This document shows positions 29,935 through 32,209 of a DNA stretch of 32,209 nucleotides, in pieces. The stretch's first letter is position 1; each line of letters opens with the position of its first letter. The DNA is taken from assembly GCA_947176345.1 (NCBI GenBank), contig CAMWQI010000008.1:1-32209 (forward strand). Reading direction: 5' to 3'. The notes under the pieces are model-generated. The model saw only the letters and a list, made by a program, of their open reading frames with translations, did not search any database and had not been told where the DNA came from. Origin of the DNA: an uncultured Ruminococcus sp. Its GTDB lineage: Bacteria > Bacillota > Clostridia > Oscillospirales > Ruminococcaceae. A program made the position numbers and the translations under genes.

Positions 29935-32209
29935 ATGAGTAAAAATTATCGTGTCCTGTCGGCTATGCTGGCATCTATACTTATGGTATCATCAACAGGT
30001 ATGATGACCGTTATGTCAACAAGTGCTGTTGACAATGAAATTGTTGAGACTGAAGCTGTGGAGGAGCTTTCAGTTTCATTCAATAACCAGTATGCTTCCG
30101 CCGGTGAGGAAATGAGCGTGACAGTTTCCGGCGTTGAAAGCTATTCTCTCGTATGGTATATTAATGATGAAGAAGTTTCTACAGGAAATACTTACACTAT
30201 TTCCGAAAACGACCTTGAAAAGTTCGTGAAAGTTGATGTCGTTTCAGCTGGTCAGGTGGTTGCAAGCCAGTCTATGTATTGCAGTAATCTTCCTGTACTT
30301 TATATTGATTGTCCAGATTTCTATACAATGAACTGGTCTGCATCTCATGATACTTATTATGATGCTACTATGAAAGTTCAGGGCAACAGCAAGTACACTA
30401 AGGCTAAACAGCTTTATGACGGAGCTATTGAAATAAAGGGTCGTGGCAGCTCTACATGGGGTCTTGAAAAGAAACCATACAAACTCAAGCTTGACAGCAA
30501 AACTGATATGTTCGGCATGGGCAAGAATAAACACTGGGTTCTTATGGCTAACCACATGGACGGTACTTTCATGCGAAATACTATCGCTAGTGCTGTTGCT
30601 AAGGCTATCGGTGAAACTGCTATGGACACAGTATTCGTTGATGTTGTTGTCAATGGAGAATATCGTGGTAACTATCAGTTCTGCGAACACATAAGAATAG
30701 ACGAAAACCGCGTTGATATATATGACTTTGAAAATGCTGCTGAAGATGCTGCAAGTGCAGTTTATAAGTCACTCGGCATAAAGGATAAGGAATTTAAATC
30801 ACGTCTCGAAGACTACATGAAAGAAAATCTCGGCTGGATGTCAGCAGGTGTTGTTGAATTTGAGGGTACTTCATATGATGTTGCCTCTGTATATGCAGAC
30901 TGGGATTTACTCCGTGAAAAGATTGAAAGTAATGCAGGCTATCTCTTTGAAATGACAGTTGATGCAGGTCAAGACCCGTCACATCTCACAACAAACAAGA
31001 ACGTTCAGTTTGCAGTTGTAAAGCCTGAATTTACAGCTACTAACGACGAAATGATGAGCAATGTTAAAACATATCTCCAGAATTTTGAGAACGCTGTATA
31101 CAACAAGACCGGCAGTACAACTATTGACGGCGAAAAAGTCGCTTTCAATGAACTTTGTGATATGGAATCACTCCTTGGTTACTGGACTGTTGGTATGACA
31201 TTCATGAATGAAATCGGTCACAGAAGTAACTATCTGTATCTTGAAGACAATGAACTTAATTTCGGTCCTGTATGGGATTTCGACTGGGCATTAGGAAACG
31301 AAATTCCTGGCTGGCCTACACTTGATTATAATAAGTGGATTAATCAGGGTCAGTGGGCTGGCAGATGGTTCTATGAAGTGGGCAAAAACAGCTACTTTGC
31401 AGTAAAGGAACAGGAATACTACTGGAATAACCGTGATACTATACTTTCATATTTTGATACTTCAAATCCGGACAGCTATGTAAATCAGATTTACAACGAA
31501 ATATATGCATCTGCTAAGGCAGACGACTCTAAGTGGAAAGATACTGAATTTGAGTCATCATTTGATACAATGATTACATGGATTAACAAACGTATCGGCT
31601 GGCTTGATGAACAGTTCGCTACAGAACAGAGCATAGTTAAGAGCCTTGAGGGTACTGTAAGCGATAATCTCGCTGTATCTGTACAGAATACAGACGGTTC
31701 AGCACTTGAAGCTGATAATATGTCCGTTATTGCAGGTGGCGGAAAGATTCAGTCCGGTAAGGATTTCCAGATTACTGGTAAAGTTAATAATCCGTGGGAA
31801 GCTAACTACATGGATTTCTATGTAAACAACGTTTATATTGATACAGTAAAGACAGAAAACGGTATGGCAACTGTAACTGTTCCGGCTGAATACATGACAA
31901 GTGAAGTTGGTACAAAGAATGTTATTCAGGTTTACGGCAAGGGCAGTGCAGACAGTGAATACTTCTCATGCTCTAACTTTGTAAGTATTGTTACTTATGA
32001 GGGCGAAAGCACAGGCGATGTTGAAGAAGTTACTACTACAACTACTACAGAACCGACAACAACTACAACGACTACAACCACAACAACAACTACTAAGCCT
32101 ACAACTACAACAACAACTACTAAGCCTACAACTACAACAACAACTACTAAGCCCACAACTACAACAACAACTACTAAGCCTACAACTACAACAACAACTA
32201 CTAAGCCCA
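29935..32209 (+). CDS. Secreted CotH-kinase-family protein with Thr-rich linker (3' end beyond window)
   Basis: The frame runs open from the ATG at 29935 (after AGAAGG) to the window edge: 758 codons. Residues 1-31 are a signal peptide (MSKNYRVLSAMLASILMVSS..., ending near TSA). Residues 45-115 are an Ig-like beta domain. Residues 120-540 are the CotH domain: IEIKGRGSSTWGLEKKPYKLKL (GRGSSTW at 169-175, the nucleotide-binding part), MANHMDGTFMRNTIAS, and FGPVWDFDWALGN with the metal-binding D-F-D at 448-450. A second beta domain follows, then a Thr/Lys/Pro linker. CotH proteins are atypical protein kinases, known from the Bacillus spore coat and also found secreted in rumen cellulolytic Clostridia. 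The linker suggests a dockerin or wall anchor beyond the window. Confidence 0.92.
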   Translation, partial: MSKNYRVLSAMLASILMVSSTGMMTVMSTSAVDNEIVETEAVEELSVSFNNQYASAGEEMSVTVSGVESYSLVWYINDEEVSTGNTYTISENDLEKFVKVDVVSAGQVVASQSMYCSNLPVLYIDCPDFYTMNWSASHDTYYDATMKVQGNSKYTKAKQLYDGAIEIKGRGSSTWGLEKKPYKLKLDSKTDMFGMGKNKHWVLMANHMDGTFMRNTIASAVAKAIGETAMDTVFVDVVVNGEYRGNYQFCEHIRIDENRVDIYDFENAAEDAASAVYKSLGIKDKEFKSRLEDYMKENLGWMSAGVVEFEGTSYDVASVYADWDLLREKIESNAGYLFEMTVDAGQDPSHLTTNKNVQFAVVKPEFTATNDEMMSNVKTYLQNFENAVYNKTGSTTIDGEKVAFNELCDMESLLGYWTVGMTFMNEIGHRSNYLYLEDNELNFGPVWDFDWALGNEIPGWPTLDYNKWINQGQWAGRWFYEVGKNSYFAVKEQEYYWNNRDTILSYFDTSNPDSYVNQIYNEIYASAKADDSKWKDTEFESSFDTMITWINKRIGWLDEQFATEQSIVKSLEGTVSDNLAVSVQNTDGSALEADNMSVIAGGGKIQSGKDFQITGKVNNPWEANYMDFYVNNVYIDTVKTENGMATVTVPAEYMTSEVGTKNVIQVYGKGSADSEYFSCSNFVSIVTYEGESTGDVEEVTTTTTTEPTTTTTTTTTTTTTKPTTTTTTTKPTTTTTTTKPTTTTTTTKPTTTTTTTKP
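32095..32209 (+). repeat. 27-bp tandem repeat in the CotH linker
   Basis: Units beginning AAGCCTACAACT occur at 32095, 32122, 32149, 32176 and 32203, an exact 27-bp period, each encoding Lys-Pro-Thr7. The only visible variation is CCT to CCC. The array runs off the window. Confidence 0.92.

Noticed and set aside
30244-30690. Minus-strand frames opposite the CotH gene
   Set aside because: They are shadows of the CotH coding sequence, which continues in frame to the window edge with clear motifs.

Overview
The window looks like a chromosomal segment of a low-GC, fibre-degrading Firmicute close to Ruminococcus (Oscillospiraceae). The reasons are three proteins with dockerin modules, one of them a GH26 mannanase and one a cohesin-like/dockerin adaptor; many secreted proteins with long threonine linkers; a CotH-type secreted protein; and AGGAGG-type ribosome binding sites with near-perfect TTGACA-17-TATAAT promoters. 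The genus is an inference from these families. Low GC was judged by eye.

Layout. 1-2200: two tandem genes for leaderless BspA-type leucine-rich-repeat proteins capped by zinc ribbons. 2248-4070: tRNA-Leu(GAG), tadA and a CPBP-family membrane protein with degraded active-site motifs, all on the minus strand. 4181-5796: a minus-strand operon of a small membrane protein, an ArsR/SmtB regulator with a complete alpha-5 zinc site, and a metal-dependent amidohydrolase. 5968-9414: plus-strand genes for two uncharacterised proteins, the bifunctional NAD(P)HX repair enzyme and a lipoprotein. 9732-12433: a ComM/YifB-like AAA protein and a RodA/FtsW-family protein.

12529-17663, minus strand, separate promoters: an adaptor-scaffoldin-like protein, a GH26 mannanase with a nearly identical dockerin, and a lipoprotein-like class B penicillin-binding protein. 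17755-25393, minus strand, is one tightly packed gene train: a cell-wall-repeat protein with a transglutaminase-like domain, a PASTA lipoprotein, a paralogous Thr-rich lipoprotein, an MBOAT acyltransferase, an AlgJ/AlgX-like SGNH partner and a dockerin/SH3 protein. I read it as a cell-surface O-acylation cluster with its own surface proteins; this is the most system-like part of the window.

25620-29669: a diacylglycerol-kinase-family lipid kinase, a divergent tRNA-Gln(CTG), an XRE regulator with a small membrane protein, and a membrane-anchored glycerophosphodiester phosphodiesterase. From 29935 to the edge runs a secreted CotH-kinase protein, cut inside a Thr/Pro/Lys linker made of 27-bp repeats.

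No insertion sequence, phage gene, CRISPR array or rRNA was seen. No stretch without a gene exceeds 300 bases; the longest (9415-9731) holds a terminator, a perfect 24-bp palindrome with a loxP-like core, and a promoter.
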